From Lonicera japonica (Eukaryota; Streptophyta; Magnoliopsida; Dipsacales; Caprifoliaceae), in the NCBI GenBank assembly GCA_021464415.1, contig CM038466.1, forward strand, positions 51,556,039-51,620,038: DNA of 64,000 nucleotides, written 5' to 3'. A program made the position numbers and the translations under genes. Below, piece after piece: positions 1 to 13,505 of this stretch; the first letter of the stretch is position 1; every line of letters starts with the position of its first letter. The notes under the pieces are model-generated. The model ran no database searches. It was not told the DNA's origin and worked only from the letters and a program-made list of their open reading frames with translations.

Positions 1-1691
1 CAAACCCCTATGGAACAAAATTCACCACCCAAAGTGAGATTTATAAAGGATTTGTGCTAAAGTGGTGAAATTAACTAGTAAAGTAAACATGGGTGTTACA
101 ACTGAACCTTCAAAGATATTAAAATTTGGCACTTTATCTTTGAATTTAAAAAAATCAACACTAAACCCCCTAAACTATTAGTTGTTATCACTATATCTAA
201 GAACATAATATTAAAAGGGCAAAGGTATGAGATAAATGTTTCCTCTTTAAAAATTAAGTTTTTATATTCAAAAGGGTCCTGATACTCTAATTTTTTTAGA
301 TTCTCAATTATTCCATTTCCTGATGTTAGCAATGTACAACGGTCAAATAGGATCATTATCTGCTTTGGACCTTTTACTTTTTTTCATCTTGTGGTAGTTA
401 TAACTGATTTCGGTTTGTCTCCTTTTATCTATGTGAGGCAAAATAAGATATTTGATTTTTAAAAGCCATCAAACATATTTAAAATCTCTAAAATCTTAAT
501 GGACATACCACCTATTCAGATTTAAGAGGTGCAAGCAAGCAGCACCTAACATGACAAGGTCTAAAGTCTATAATTTTCGAAATAGTTCTAATATTATGGG
601 AGAGAAATGAAACTCACAAGTGGCAGGGAAATGGGAAGTGAAACCGATGTCGCTTGAGTTAAAGCTCTTAGCAAACCGCTTGACCAATATGCCATTAAGC
701 TATCACACTTGTACCTTAAGAGCCCTTAAACTACTTTTGTACCCTCGGCCTTCACACTTTACCCTTCATAACTCAATGCCCCCGAAGGGTTTATGACTAC
801 GAATCTTCTAGCAACGTGTATAATGATATTTGTTAGCGATGAAACATGCGGATTTGTCACTACACTTATGGCGACAATTGCATATTCTGCCGCTACATAT
901 ATAAACACTCTAATTTTGTGACGACTGCATGTTTCATCACTACGAAATTCATAGCCATAAACTTACAGCACGAAGTGTATAGTTTAAGAGTGATAGGGTA
1001 CAAAAAATAAGTTTGAATTCTACTTTGTAACGTTCAAAAATAAAATAATCAGTTGGGGCTCTGCCACTATTATAATAAATGGTATCAATAATGATGGACC
1101 TGATATATATGGGCTATGTGCAAATATAAAATAGTGTCCGTTTCTCATATAAAGAATATTTCTTGGGGTATATATATTTACATGTCATATGTAGAATATT
1201 GGGCCCAATATATAAACTTATAAAAGTCTTTATTGTAACAACGGTCATGTGTGATTGCCCACATATCAACCCTTAAGATCGGCCCTTGGTTTCGAAAAGG
1301 ACGCCACAACCCGCAAACACTGATGACATTTGTTTCATTGGATTGATCACGTAGTCATGAAGAATAATTTTAGCCACATTAAAATGTGTATAGAGGTGTA
1401 GGTGTCACCTCATAATTAAAAGAAAACAAAGTACTTATTGTTTTAATTTTACTTTGAAATAACATTTGATCGATCATGTGCACATTTTCAGGGAATAAAA
1501 CATTATTCGTTTACAAAACTTGTCTAACAGAGAGAATGGACCAAGAGGGAGGACCAAGAGGATTTAGATGAGTTTCCCAGCCCAAAATTCTTTATTAATA
1601 ATCTGCGAATTAAAACCCATCCAATTAAAGGTTAGCCCATTTCAATATGGCCTCTAAACTATTATTGAAATATACAAGAAAAATTAAAACT
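1..1691. other. Intergenic, nothing recognised
   Basis: AT-rich DNA with only short chance reading frames (longest about 86 codons, no family resemblance). I see no repeat array, RNA gene or TE terminus that I can support. Confidence 0.6.
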
Positions 1692-2765
1692 CAACTAGTC
1701 TGATACTTGGCAGCCCACTTCTCTCAATTCTAACAATACCTCTAAGTTTTTTAGGAACATCATCACCATTGAACAACTTATATTTTTTATGCTTACACCG
1801 CAAATGTGCTTGATCTTAGAATTCATGGACGGCATCAGCTGCGTAATATATCCAACATCATAGGCAATTGACCAGGGGAGTGCAACCTTCTTCAGAAGAA
1901 TCTGTGCCAATTTCATCGAATCAACTTCAATATCCACATCAAGCATACCTCTATTAACACACATCTGAAGCCTTTGAAGTAGAGCCTGAGACTCTGCTAC
2001 CACGTTAGAAGCAATGTCTTACGAATCTGCTTGCACCCATACAACGCTACCCAAGTCATCCCTTAAAATACTGTGACGTCCAGTCTGCTCAGGATTCCCA
2101 TTGGAGAAGCGATTCGAATTCGTTTTCCTTCTACCCCTACTTGGAGTGAGCCATAGTGAAAATAAAATCCCTTCTTTTAAGATCAGGAATAGTAACCAAC
2201 AACTTCTGCAGAATACTCTCATCAACTGCACTCCTTAGTATTCCCTATAATCAATCTCACAGAATTGACAACAACATTGAAAATCTGCTGCGCAACTTCG
2301 CTTTTAGAGTTCTCATATCTTCTTTTATTCCTCTCCACCCACAATTCCAAGCAAACACTTGTTAATTAGAATAAGGGATACAACAACTTTGTGACATAGA
2401 GATCTGCTATGAGGGATCTAGTAGAGTTTGAAGCATCCAACCCAAAATTAATTGATAATGGTTGGAGTAGCCCCTATATCTTATATATTGCTTTAGGAGG
2501 ATCCGTTTTTCCGATTTGAGATTTATAATCTCAACAGAGCACCAATCATTGAGTTTCAATTGAAGAACAGAAGCTGTACTGTGAATTTGCATTCTTTGCT
2601 CCAAATCTGACCAAACACTTTTAGCCATTTCACTAACCACAAAAATATGATCAATGGATTCTCTCTGAGGAACCAAGCAACAATCACATCTAGAAACTAA
2701 CTAGCTGCCTTTCTTTTGAATACAAGTGTCTGAGGAATCAAGCTACCAATTACCCTAATGTTTTA
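1692..2765 (-). pseudogene. LINE retrotransposon 3' fragment (zf-RVT and RNase H remnants)
   Basis: Read on the minus strand, three broken frames line up in the order expected for the end of a plant LINE ORF2. At 2692-2407 is a zinc-binding reverse-transcriptase-associated region (RCDCC followed by ESIDHIFV and an AKSVW motif). At about 2150-2019 is the start of an RNase H-like domain (SNGNPEQTG, ILRDDLGSVVW). At 2003-1695 is its continuation (AESQALLQ, DVDIEVDS, LPWSIAYDV, KIKHI). The frames change between blocks and no RT catalytic core is present. It is therefore a truncated, decayed copy. The family assignment rests on motif recognition; a nuclear RNase H-like pseudogene is the alternative. 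Confidence 0.7.
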
Positions 2766-3578
2766 TGTCAGTCTAGCCCTACTCAATAGCGAACTCAGTC
2801 TAGTCCAGCCTAGCCTAGCTCTGCCCAACTTCAAATACTCATATTTCTTTGTAATCTGTCTGTCTATTTTGGCCTCTTGGGCCTTCAGCCCATTTTCTCT
2901 CAATTTGCTTCAAGTACTTCTCTTTCTTCCTCCATTTGTTCTAAAATTTCTACTTATTTTTACTTAAAAAGTAAAAAATAATTTAACTTTACGCATTGAA
3001 TTTGTTAAAAATGTAGTGCAGTTATATAATGTTGAGATATATATATACACTTAAAAATATGTTGCGATTGAATTGAAATTTATGTTGGAATTTATCAGTG
3101 TGTCAATCCTTCTCCCCTAGAACCACCCGGATATATCATTATTTGCGTCAAAATATTTTAATTTTTTTTATGTAATTTACACCCCCCCGGTCTCCTTGCA
3201 CGTGAAATCATGGATCCTCCCTTGACATAATCACAGAAGAATAAGAGAGATCGCAATAATATATATATATATATTGTAATATTAGTATTAGATATATATT
3301 TATAAAAGGGAAAGGTCTAACTCTCTTACATTTATTATAATAATAACGAAAATCCCATCCACCCTTGGATGATAGTTGAACTTAATTAGGATCTTTCCTA
3401 AAATCAAGTGGGTGTCTTACCAATTAGATTAGCCCCCACTCACTCACAACAAAACTATCTCTTTGTACCACAAACACATTTGATGTGAATTATTAACCCT
3501 TTCTTATTCTTATTAGATATCGGCCAACACTTATCACTATGCTACAAGCCGACACTGTACGTAAATTGCTGAAAACAC
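2766..3578. other. Intergenic, nothing recognised
   Basis: AT-rich sequence with short AT runs near 3258-3275. No coding or repeat signal that I can support. Confidence 0.55.
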
Positions 3579-3581
3579 TAA

Positions 3582-4023
3582 GGGCCTGTTTGGTTGCATA
3601 AATTACCTAATTTTAGAATTAGTTCATTTTCGATTGAAGAATTGTGAATTTGCTCATTTATGAATAATTCAATTCTAATTCAAGTAGTGTTTGGAAAACT
3701 TAAACAAGAAATTATGATTGTTAGAATAAAAACATGTTCTCTATTGTTATATGTTATTTAAATTTTTTTCTAGATGCATCAACATCACAGGTAGAAACTA
3801 GATCTTCTCGAAAAATAGAGTTGGAATGAATTATCTAATTCTAGAATTAGGCAATTTCAAGTTTTACTTGAAATGACTTAATTTTTGTTTTTGTGAACCA
3901 ACTTAAATTATCATATTTACAATTGTTCAATTTACACAATCAAACACTAATAAATGAAAATTTTGTAAATTACTTAATTGTAAATTATCTAATTCACAAT
4001 TTACAAAACAAACAAACGGGCCC
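3582..4023. mobile_element. MITE, Tourist/Harbinger-like (about 442 bp)
   Basis: The ends are inverted repeats: GGGCCTGTTTGGTT at the left and AACAAACAAACGGGCCC at the right. The flanks are TAA (3579-3581) and AAA, a possible one-base-decayed TWA target duplication of the PIF/Harbinger type. The interior is AT-rich, non-coding and itself partly self-complementary (repeated variants of CTAATTCTAGAATTAG). Superfamily assignment is inferred from terminus and target site only. Confidence 0.6.
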
Positions 4024-4148
4024 AAATAGTTGGTCTAGCGTTCCAGTCATGCAAGCTTTAAATAAAACTTGAAATTTTGCTTTCATATTTTCCACCGCTA
4101 TATCACGAGATTTGAAGTCTTCATCATTATTAATAATGAAATGCTCTA

Positions 4149-4183
<35 letters not shown>

Positions 4184-5518
4184 ATATACACATATAAGTC
4201 CTATTTTAATGTGGATAGTCATCGCTTAAAAAAAGATATAATCGTTCTTCAAGGGTCAAAAATGATTTTTCTTTTTTTTCTTTTTCTATTTTCTTTTTTG
4301 ATAATTTTTTTTAATGTAAAAAAATAATTTACGTAAGGAAAAGATGAACATAATAACATAAAATCATATTGATGAATGTAAACAAAAACTCTAAACAGTT
4401 TTGAGAGATCTTTTGTTGTTTCAATTAAAGTAACGATATCCTATTCACTCTTTTCAATTATGTACGGGCATATTAGGGATATTCTAGAGGATATTATCAA
4501 TTTACCCAATTTGTTTAAAAAGGAATCTTTTCTATTTTTATTTTTTTTAATTTACTTAATTTGGTTTAAAGAGAGTTGACAATCAAACTATTTAAAAGAC
4601 ACAAAATTTGAAAGAGACATTGATGAATTTTAATAGGAGAATCTTAATCTCCTTCCCAAAGTGGGCCAAGTAAGAAGTATTTGAATAATTGGTAAATGTT
4701 TAATCATTTTGCTTTCATCATCAATTTAATTGAACACTGATGGTGACGGATTGCCATTAGGTCCAACCTTTACATTTTCAATTAATTACAATATTGCACC
4801 CAAAAAAAGAAAATTTATGTGATCTATTAATCAAACTGCTTTGCATTTTAAAAAGCACAATTAAAATTGTCAAATTTATTAATTGAAAAAATAAATTATT
4901 GTTGTTTTGGTAAATATGAAAATTTTTGCAATGGAGAGTACATATGATCATTTTTCTGCCAACGGTAAGGGTGTTGAGGACGGCTTGCGCACACCTCGAT
5001 TAATTTTATTTTCTTTTTCAGGTCAAAAGTAGGCCATCTACGTCAAAATTAAGAGATTTACAAAATATTATATCTAGTCTATCTCACAATATTTACATAT
5101 GGTGAGCTTAAACTCATCAAATATGCCACATGGTCAAAAATTAAATTATTCTTTAGAATCCAACAACTATATACATTAGTAGTCTTTCTCTGAACCAAAA
5201 ACTAATTAAAAAGAAAATTGCAATGCCAAATATACTGATTCAACACATAAAATATCAATATTTTCAGTTTAAAATCATAACCAAAAGGTGAAAAATTACA
5301 AATCATACATTGGCGCTAAAAATATTATTTATTGAGTGTAGAGTCATTGGTTAATTTTAGTCCAATGAAAGAAAGCATACAAATGAGGCTTATGGGTCCA
5401 AAAATTATTTCTTTTTATCTAAACGATACACTAAACAGTGGTGAAATTGGGATTTCAACTTAGTCAGAACTTGATTAACCTTAAACAATTTTTTCAGTTA
5501 ATTGCATGGAGTAATAAC
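4024..5518. other. Intergenic with a short AT/GT microsatellite
   Basis: Contains a TA run followed by GT repeats at about 4149-4183. Otherwise AT-rich DNA with no gene, RNA or TE end that I can support. Confidence 0.5.
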
Positions 5519-5974
5519 CAATGTTTTAAAAAATGAGAGGCATATTCAAAGCGTTTTGGTTGAGTGAGGCAAGGCGTAAGCCTCGAGGTAGGACGAGACG
5601 TACGCCTCAATTTTTAAAAGAAAAAATTATAACTTTATCACAAAAATTACAAGTGCAAAACAGAAAACCATATATATTGATTGAAAAAAATAATAATAAC
5701 AAAAATTATTAGTAAAAGTTAAATAAAAAAAAAATTTATCCTTTTCATTCCTCCCCTAATAACTTTATAACAAAAATTACAACTCCAAAACAGAAAACAT
5801 ATATATTGATTGAAAAAACATATATATTATGCAAACTTTGGGTGCAATAATGCAATGAAGTAAACGTTAGTAGCAATTTTGTAACTAAGCAAAAATAGAT
5901 GGCATTTTAGTACTTGCTACATGTTTTGATAAATCTTGGCCCACATAATCTTGGTGGCAATTTTGTAATTAAGC

Positions 5975-6118
5975 AAGTAGAGTATAGTATGTGGCAGGGG
6001 TAATGTAGTACATGAAAGTAGAGTGTAGTACATAGTAGGTGTAATGTAGTACATAGAAGTAAAGTGTAGTACATAGTAGGTGTAATGTAGTATATAGAAG
6101 TAGAGTGTAGTACATGGC
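5975..6118. repeat. Tandem repeat, 41-bp period, about 3.5 copies
   Basis: The phrase AAGTAGAGTGTAGTACAT recurs at 5975, 6016, 6057 and 6098, each 41 bp apart, with a few substitutions per copy. Confidence 0.85.
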
Positions 6119-6130
6119 AAGTCTATTTAT

Positions 6131-6182
6131 TCTTCTTCTTTTTCTTTTTTTTTTCTTCTTCTTCTTCTTCTTCTTCTTCTTC
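6131..6182. repeat. CTT/TTC microsatellite
   Basis: Pyrimidine tract that ends as an uninterrupted run of TTC triplets. Confidence 0.9.
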
Positions 6183-6411
6183 ACGAGTTCTTCTGCTTCT
6201 TATTCTCAAGAAGAATAAAAAAAGGTAGAAAAGGAAAATAAAATATTTAAAACACTACAAACTTGACACGTCTTCCTCGAACGAGTTGACTAGATCCCGC
6301 TTTGACTCGGACACCTCACTCAAACGAAGCGTAAGGCTCAAGGCTTTGCTTCTTCGCGTCGCCGCGACTCACAAGTCAACTCATATGAGTCGACTGTTTT
6401 TAAAACAATAA

Positions 6412-7735
6412 TGGTAATAACACCAAAAAATTATTATATATTAAATATCTATTATATAAAGAGATGTACAAAAAAACACACAAACAAATTTTCTTTTATG
6501 AATCTTCATATCTTGAAAACATTGAAAGACGTCTTAATTTTTAATGTTTTTCAATATAACTTTCTCAATGTTTAGCGTTTGACAAATATACACATTTTCA
6601 TATATATATTTCATACAATTTTCCTATGCAGTTTGGGAGGTTTTCGTTGTTTATAACTATAATTAAAAAAGAGACCTAAACCTTCCTTTTATTTAGCTAA
6701 AAAGAAATAGGATAAGAGAAGATAAAAACATATTTCAAAAATATAATAGGAGTCTTTGTGCTCTTTTACTCTAAAAATTGGTTATTACCTAGATATTTAA
6801 TTGTTCTTTCAACTGTTAAATTGATCAATGGATAGAATCTTATATAAGGGGTAAACCAACAATCTGTAAAATTTTGAAGGTCAAATTATTTTTTTTGTAT
6901 AATTAATGGGTTCGAAGGTAGAAGATCAATCTTTTTTGTAATAATGCATACAAATTAAACCCCATATTTCTAAAAAATTTACAAAAAAAAATATACTTGA
7001 ATATCACAAAAAGGCCCCTATAGCAATTTTAAAATACCATACTTACTATGAGGGGAAAAAAAGTTTGACGAGGGGCTTAAGCTCCCACTTGTCTTATGTT
7101 CATAAGAAGATAAGGTAGTGTGTGAAAAAACTAGTGTGTGCGGAAGAAAATTAACAAATTAACCTTGGGTTTGTCATTTGGCGATTGGATTCTCAAAAAC
7201 CAATTTTAATCGAATCAATAAGTAAACCTTAAAAGTTTATTGATTTTAATTCTAGAAAACCTGTTTAATATTTTCTAAAATGAACTAATTAGTAAATCAA
7301 TTAAGCAAATAAACAAACACTAGAATTAACAATGTATCCTTGCAGTGTAGGACTAATTCTCAACATTCCACTATATGCACAAAAGTTTACAGACTCGATT
7401 AATTACAAATCACAAAGACTTACAAAACTTAAATAGTACAAATCGCTTACAAAAGTCTCCACCTTCTGCACATATAGTCCTCTTATTTGAATCACACGAA
7501 TAGGTTCCCAACAAATCACTAACCATGGTTTAACACTATTCTTCAACTCTTTTTGCAAATCTCACACACTTTGGGATATAATTTAATTGGTCTTTAAAGA
7601 AATAACGCATATTTTGGCATGAGTAAAAAAAACCCTAAGGTGGATTTTATGTTTTGAGGTTTTAATCTCTCTTTAAGGTTTTAAAAATGGTGATGTTATA
7701 TACACCCCTAATTTGCAGCCAAGACACTACAAAAC
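6412..7735. other. Intergenic; inverted similarity to DNA beyond 20.0 kb at its right end
   Basis: No gene is seen. The last part, about 7680-7730, is related in inverted orientation to 20070-20120 on the other side of the LTR element (shared CAAATTAGRGGTGTATATAA and CACC-TTTTTAAAAC blocks). Confidence 0.5.
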
Positions 7736-10432
7736 TGTAACGCCTCGAATCCCGTTTCAAAATTTTTACTTCCGAGACCCAGTTAATCACGGATGCCGTG
7801 CGCGACAGCGGGTTAAAATATTAAAATCAAAGCCTTTTTAAAATCTTTTTCTTGGATAAAAATTGATCCATTTGAAAAACATGTTTTATAAAATTTCGGC
7901 ATGAGGTGTTCGTTTGAACAACAATTCACCCTGTAAAATTTGAAACAATTTTCAAATAAATAAAATTTTCAATCACAATTCCTCCAATGAGGTCCTAATT
8001 CAAGTTAAAATATTATGCACCATTTTCAATAATTATACATATAATCAACTTGAAGGTCAAATATACAAACAATATTTGAAACTAGTAAAAGACAAATCAT
8101 TTACGGACGACTATACATATCTAAGGTAATCAGAGGTCCTAGACTTCAGAATCGTGCAATCCCCCAAGATGTACCTGCAAAACTGGGTTGAAAAATGGGA
8201 GTGAGCCAAACACGGTCTCAGTGAAAACTATATAGATTGTATATATAAAAATATACGTTGCGAAATAATGCGTGTGAGGTATAGTAATGAAAGCAATTTC
8301 ATTTGTAATAAAAATCATATTATTATATGTCTGCCAATGCTTTTTCATCCCCGAAATATCATAAGATATACACTCAATAAAAATACAATTGAAAACTAGC
8401 TACAAACTTAAAATAGCTATAAACTCATCCATACAGTGAAAGAAACATCATTCAGATACAAATAACCTTTAGTAAGGAATATATATATATAAGAATCCGT
8501 TGGCTAGTTTATACAGCGTGGCATCATAATTGTATCATCTAAAAACCTCTCTCTCTCTCTCGGCAATCATCTCAAAAACTCGCAACTATCCAAACGTCCA
8601 CTAGGTCTGCATTTCGTGGCCTTTCACCTATGCGGCAGCAGGGCCTCTCGTTCTTTTCCGTACACGGTTTCAGGTCTTTCACCGAGGGGTATTTGGTCCT
8701 AACTTACGGCCCCAACCATTAAAGATCAACCTGGGACCGACCATGGACTAGCACAATAACACATATATCTATATATATACAACTGTGTATCAACTCAACC
8801 GATGAACCACTGTATCAAATAACTAATGTAACGGTTCCTATCGAACCCATCAACTAGCCAACAAGAATAAAAGTTATGAAAAGCTATCTTTAGTTCAAAC
8901 ATATAGTTAATACACCCATACTTGTGTAAAATCATAATTATCACTTACAACATCATAAAATATCAGAAATCTTCATACTTGACTCAAAGATGCGTTCAAC
9001 ATGTATATACATCAAGATACAGATATATATATATCTGTGAGAATCCAAAAATGCGACCCCAGGGTCTCAGCCTCTAGTTTGGGAGTCTGAAACATCATAA
9101 AAGATTTCGTTGTTCCATTTGCTTCTATGTGTTGATAATTCATATCAGGTGTCCCTCTATCCTATTTCTAGATGCAAGAGGGTTGATTCAGAGTTGCCAG
9201 TACATTTTACGAGAAAACGGACAAAATAGTTATGTAAGAGAAAAGGCTACAGATAAGCCTTTCTTTACACGTTTGTCTACGAAACCAGGATTCTATAGGG
9301 TTTAGGAACTATATTACGGTTTGGGAAGGTGTTAAGCACCCATTCCGCCCTTTCGGTCTCTAGTAGTTTTATATGTTTATTCTATGTTGAAAAACTTTGA
9401 TGCTTTTACTGATATTCTACTACTTTCTGGAAATAACTAATGAAAACCTAATTTTGGGAAAAACGGGGAAAGGGATGAAAACCTTGTATTCCGTGATCCG
9501 ATGTTTTGGATTTTGTCGAAATCTGATTACTAGTAACGAAAGTTTATCTTATCAATTTTGAAATGAGAGTGATTCGGTATTATTTCCTCAGATAACAATA
9601 TCAATTGTCTCGTTTATTTAATTTAGAAAAGATCGGATCTTATCAGAATTGATTTGATATGAAATTGAACTCTTGAAGAGAGTGTATCAGATACATTACA
9701 GTCTATATGGAAGACATAATATATCTTAATTTAATTCCTAAGTAAGCTTTTTCAGTCCGGGTTTTGAAAACTTGTTTTAGCTGGATGATAAATGGTCTTA
9801 CTTCTTTGGTTTTACAAATGATTTTATCAAGTTGTTTTGTTTGAAAATGATAGAATATCAGTAACTTGACAATAAGTTTATCCAGCTAGAAAGTGGACAG
9901 AACAACAGATAAAAAGAGTCTACAAAACAACTTAAATTTCGAGGATAATGGAAGTAAATGCTTTCGGTTTATGTTGGCCTAAGAAAGCCAGCTCCCTACT
10001 CACTTATAATACTTCCGAAGATAACAAATACGTATATATAGTAAAATTAAATAAGATTTAAATAAATCTAAAATTACTAAATAAAGTACAATAAAACTAG
10101 TATGTAGATATATTATTTGATTACTAGAAGAGACTTTAGTTACCTTCCCGACGATATATATAAGAATGAAAGAGAGAAAATATAATACGGCATAGAAGAC
10201 CTTCGGCGGATATAAGCTTTTATCTTTGAAATATTTCCAACGGTCTGACTCTAGAAGGTGGCACTCTGGGTGCCAAGATTAGATCCGAGCTCTTGCAGAA
10301 ATAAATGCTATTAAAGGTGCTTCCGAAGAAGGCTTAAAGATTAGAAATGTAAGAGAGAAATAAAGATATTCGGTGTTAGAACCATGTCCTTTGTGGTGGG
10401 GGATGGATGCTTAGAACCCATGGGGGTGTTGG

Positions 10433-10670
10433 CCTATTTATGGTACTCGAAAGTGATTGTCGCAGGACATTCCTCCAGAAAGGGCAAGTGTCGCGCGACA
10501 TATACATATGTCGTGCGACAAATATCCGAAGTGATGGTTCTGACAGATTGATGTGTCAGAAAGTGGTTGGTTGGTGGTTGGGATTATCGCACGACATGAC
10601 AAGGTTTGTCGTGCGACATATGGGTTTGTCGTGCGACAAATTGTATTTGCATTGGGTTTGTCATGCGACA
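10433..10670 (-). promoter_or_regulatory. LTR promoter: TATA box with six to seven TGTCGYRCGACA palindromes
   Basis: On the minus strand an ATAAATAGG TATA box (10441-10433) is preceded by copies of the palindrome at 10458 (degenerate), 10489 (perfect), 10509, 10585, 10607, 10627 and 10659. A separate inverted repeat, TCTGACA-N8-TGTCAGA, sits at 10539-10560. The arrangement parallels the LTR promoter at 48442-48589. Confidence 0.6.
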
Positions 10671-10931
10671 AACCCATCTGGTAAGGTGCTCTAGTGTATG
10701 GGTGAGTTCCAGACTCAATGTGAATTCTATGAGAGTTTTTAATATAAAAAATAGACATTTAATTAAAGTTAAACAAGTAATAAACTCAATTAAAATAATA
10801 AACAAATATGCATATAATAAACTCAATTAAAAGAAATGGTCGGATAATAGTGGAAGTAAATGCTTTCGGTTTATGTTGGCCCAAGCAAGCCAACTCCCTA
10901 CTCACTTATAATACTTCGGAGAAAATAAAGA

Positions 10932-11277
<346 letters not shown>

Positions 11278-13493
11278 CTTAAATAAAAGAAAGGGTCAAA
11301 TGATTACCTTCCCGACGATAATATAAATAAGAGAGAAGTAGACAAACCTCCGGCGTTGACAAAGACTGACACTCCAAGTACAAACTTTATACTGAAAAGA
11401 TTCTTATTTTCTAAGAACCTAATAAAATTGACTAGAGCATAATTCTCGACATCTCTAATAAAAGAGTAGGAAAATCTTTTAGTAATAAAAATTGTGGGTT
11501 CAAAGGCTAAAAAAGCTCTTACATGATCCTTCTCATTTGGCCATCCTCAAACTACAAGCCTTAGGCCCTTATTTATAAGGAAACCCAAGGCCTCACTTTT
11601 CACTCCCATCCAATATGGGATAAAAAGTGGGCAAAAACAAGAAAAATGCAGAATAAGCCTAAAAAGGGCCAAACTACCAAAATCAATATTTAAGCTTAAA
11701 AAATTGAAAAATAACCTAGTAATAATATAAGGGTTCTTGTGGGGGTCTCAAATTGAAGTGTGTCTACAATATCAAACTTACTTTTTTAAATATCACATAA
11801 GTTATGTCCTTCAAGGACAACTCATAGCTCACGTAGCCACCAAGGCTATACGTTACAGTAATAACCAAATGGTAAGATATGGTGTCCAAGTCCATGAATA
11901 TATATATGTTCCAACATATATGGTTATGTCTCATATATATATACCGCAGATTAAAAGGTTGTGTATATGTTGTACTTAAACTCACTTCGCCCAATCCGTT
12001 AACTATTAACTTAATAAAGAAAACATCCGTATGGGGAGTCTCATAGAGTGTCATTGCATAGGCTCCAAGCCAGGTATAATATATTTTACAAAATTTAAGT
12101 TCAATATAAACTTTCCCATATGTTTACTGTATTTAGTTTATTCAAAATAAATTTATAAATCTGCCCAGCATAGTTACGGACTGGCAAGTAGTTAAAAAAT
12201 CTCATAAATAAGTGGATAATAATCAAAGTACAACAATAACATCACAAACACAAGTAATTAACTAATTATACCCATATCATACTTTTAATTCTATATATAT
12301 AGGATCTCATATATATATATATATATCAAAGTTACTACTCGCTATTGTACTCCCATAAGTGGGTCGTATGCGAAACATGCTTAAAACTCGCTTGAAATTG
12401 GGGCTTTTGGTACAAACATCATAATCAAGTTATAGGCAATGCAAATCGACTAAATAATCGAAATAAAACAACCCAAACCCCATGAAAATGCTAATTTCAA
12501 AATTCAAGTTAAAAGTTCAAACTTTGTTTTGATTCTTAGCCAATAATATGTAAAACTAAATAAATGAGTTTATATACTATTGTTCCCACCTATTGAGGGT
12601 TAATCCCTCGAAGAATCGTGACAAAATCAAGCCGGGCTGAGCAAACAGCGAGCTTTCCCATTTCAACCATGGAAGAAGGTGGAGAAGATGGAGGAGACGA
12701 TGAATAGTGCTCGGTGGTGGCGGAGAAGGAAGAGCGTATGTTGATACCTCAAATCATTCGCAAAAACCCCCCGAATCACCTCTCCTTTCTCTCTTTATGA
12801 GCTCTCATGAGTTTGTGAAGAAATGAGGAAAAAATGGAGAAGTTACGTATATATATATAAACTGTTGCTGCTTTAATTTTACGGAGTACTGTTCACGCGC
12901 GTGGGTTTGTGGCACTGAACTTTGAACGTCCGTAACTTCTCGCTTGGAAGTCCGATTGAGGTGATCTTTATGTCCACGGAAAGCTTATTTGGAGCTCTAC
13001 AACTTCCTAGAAGGAAGTTTTTCCAAATTCTGGACAGATAATTCTCAAAAATTTGATGAAGTCAGCGCGTTAATGTTACTGAATGAACAACTGATAGCGA
13101 TTGACCTATTTCGCACTAAGTTTCGACCCAGTAGAAGTCAAAATTTACCTTTGGAAAAAACACGAAAGTTGTAGATTGCTTAAAAATCTAAGGTATTTTG
13201 CGAACATAAACTCAATTTGACAAGGAACGAATGAGTAACGCTTCTTCTAAGTTAACCAAAAATTATGAAGTCGAGTAAATCGAAAACTTGCAATTTACAT
13301 TCAAATTTCGACTCGAACCACCCGAAATGATTTACAGTTATTCTAACATGCTTAAATATACTAACGTAGCTCGTCGGAAGCCTTCAAGACATTCCGATCC
13401 TTTCAGAGTAAAATATGACTACCCAAAGTCCATGTTTACCTTACACGCGACTTGTATCGCGATTTCCGATAAATGGAGGCACGGGGTGTTACA

Positions 13494-13505
13494 GCCTTCC
13501 CTCCT
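13494..13505 (-). other. Polypurine tract of the minus-strand element
   Basis: The minus strand reads AGGAGGGAAGGC immediately before the LTR start TGTAACACC, the expected position and composition for plus-strand priming. Confidence 0.75.

Larger units (their letters stand above)
5519..6411. mobile_element. Probable TIR element with GC-rich subterminal blocks
   Basis: The left end reads AATGTTTTAAAAAATGAG; the reverse complement of the right end reads ATTGTTTTAAAAACAG. They form imperfect terminal repeats. Just inside each end is a GC-rich block built on GGCGTAAGCCTCGAGG-like and GAAGCGTAAGGCTCAAGG-like sequence, unlike the AT-rich surroundings. The interior is non-coding and carries a 41-bp tandem repeat and a CTT microsatellite. 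Target duplications are not clear, so the superfamily is unresolved. Confidence 0.45.

Noticed and set aside
10407..10830. Overlapping 74-106-codon ORFs in the solo LTR
   Set aside because: They are created by the repeated TGTCGTGCGACA palindromes, which read open in several frames; the region is LTR promoter sequence.
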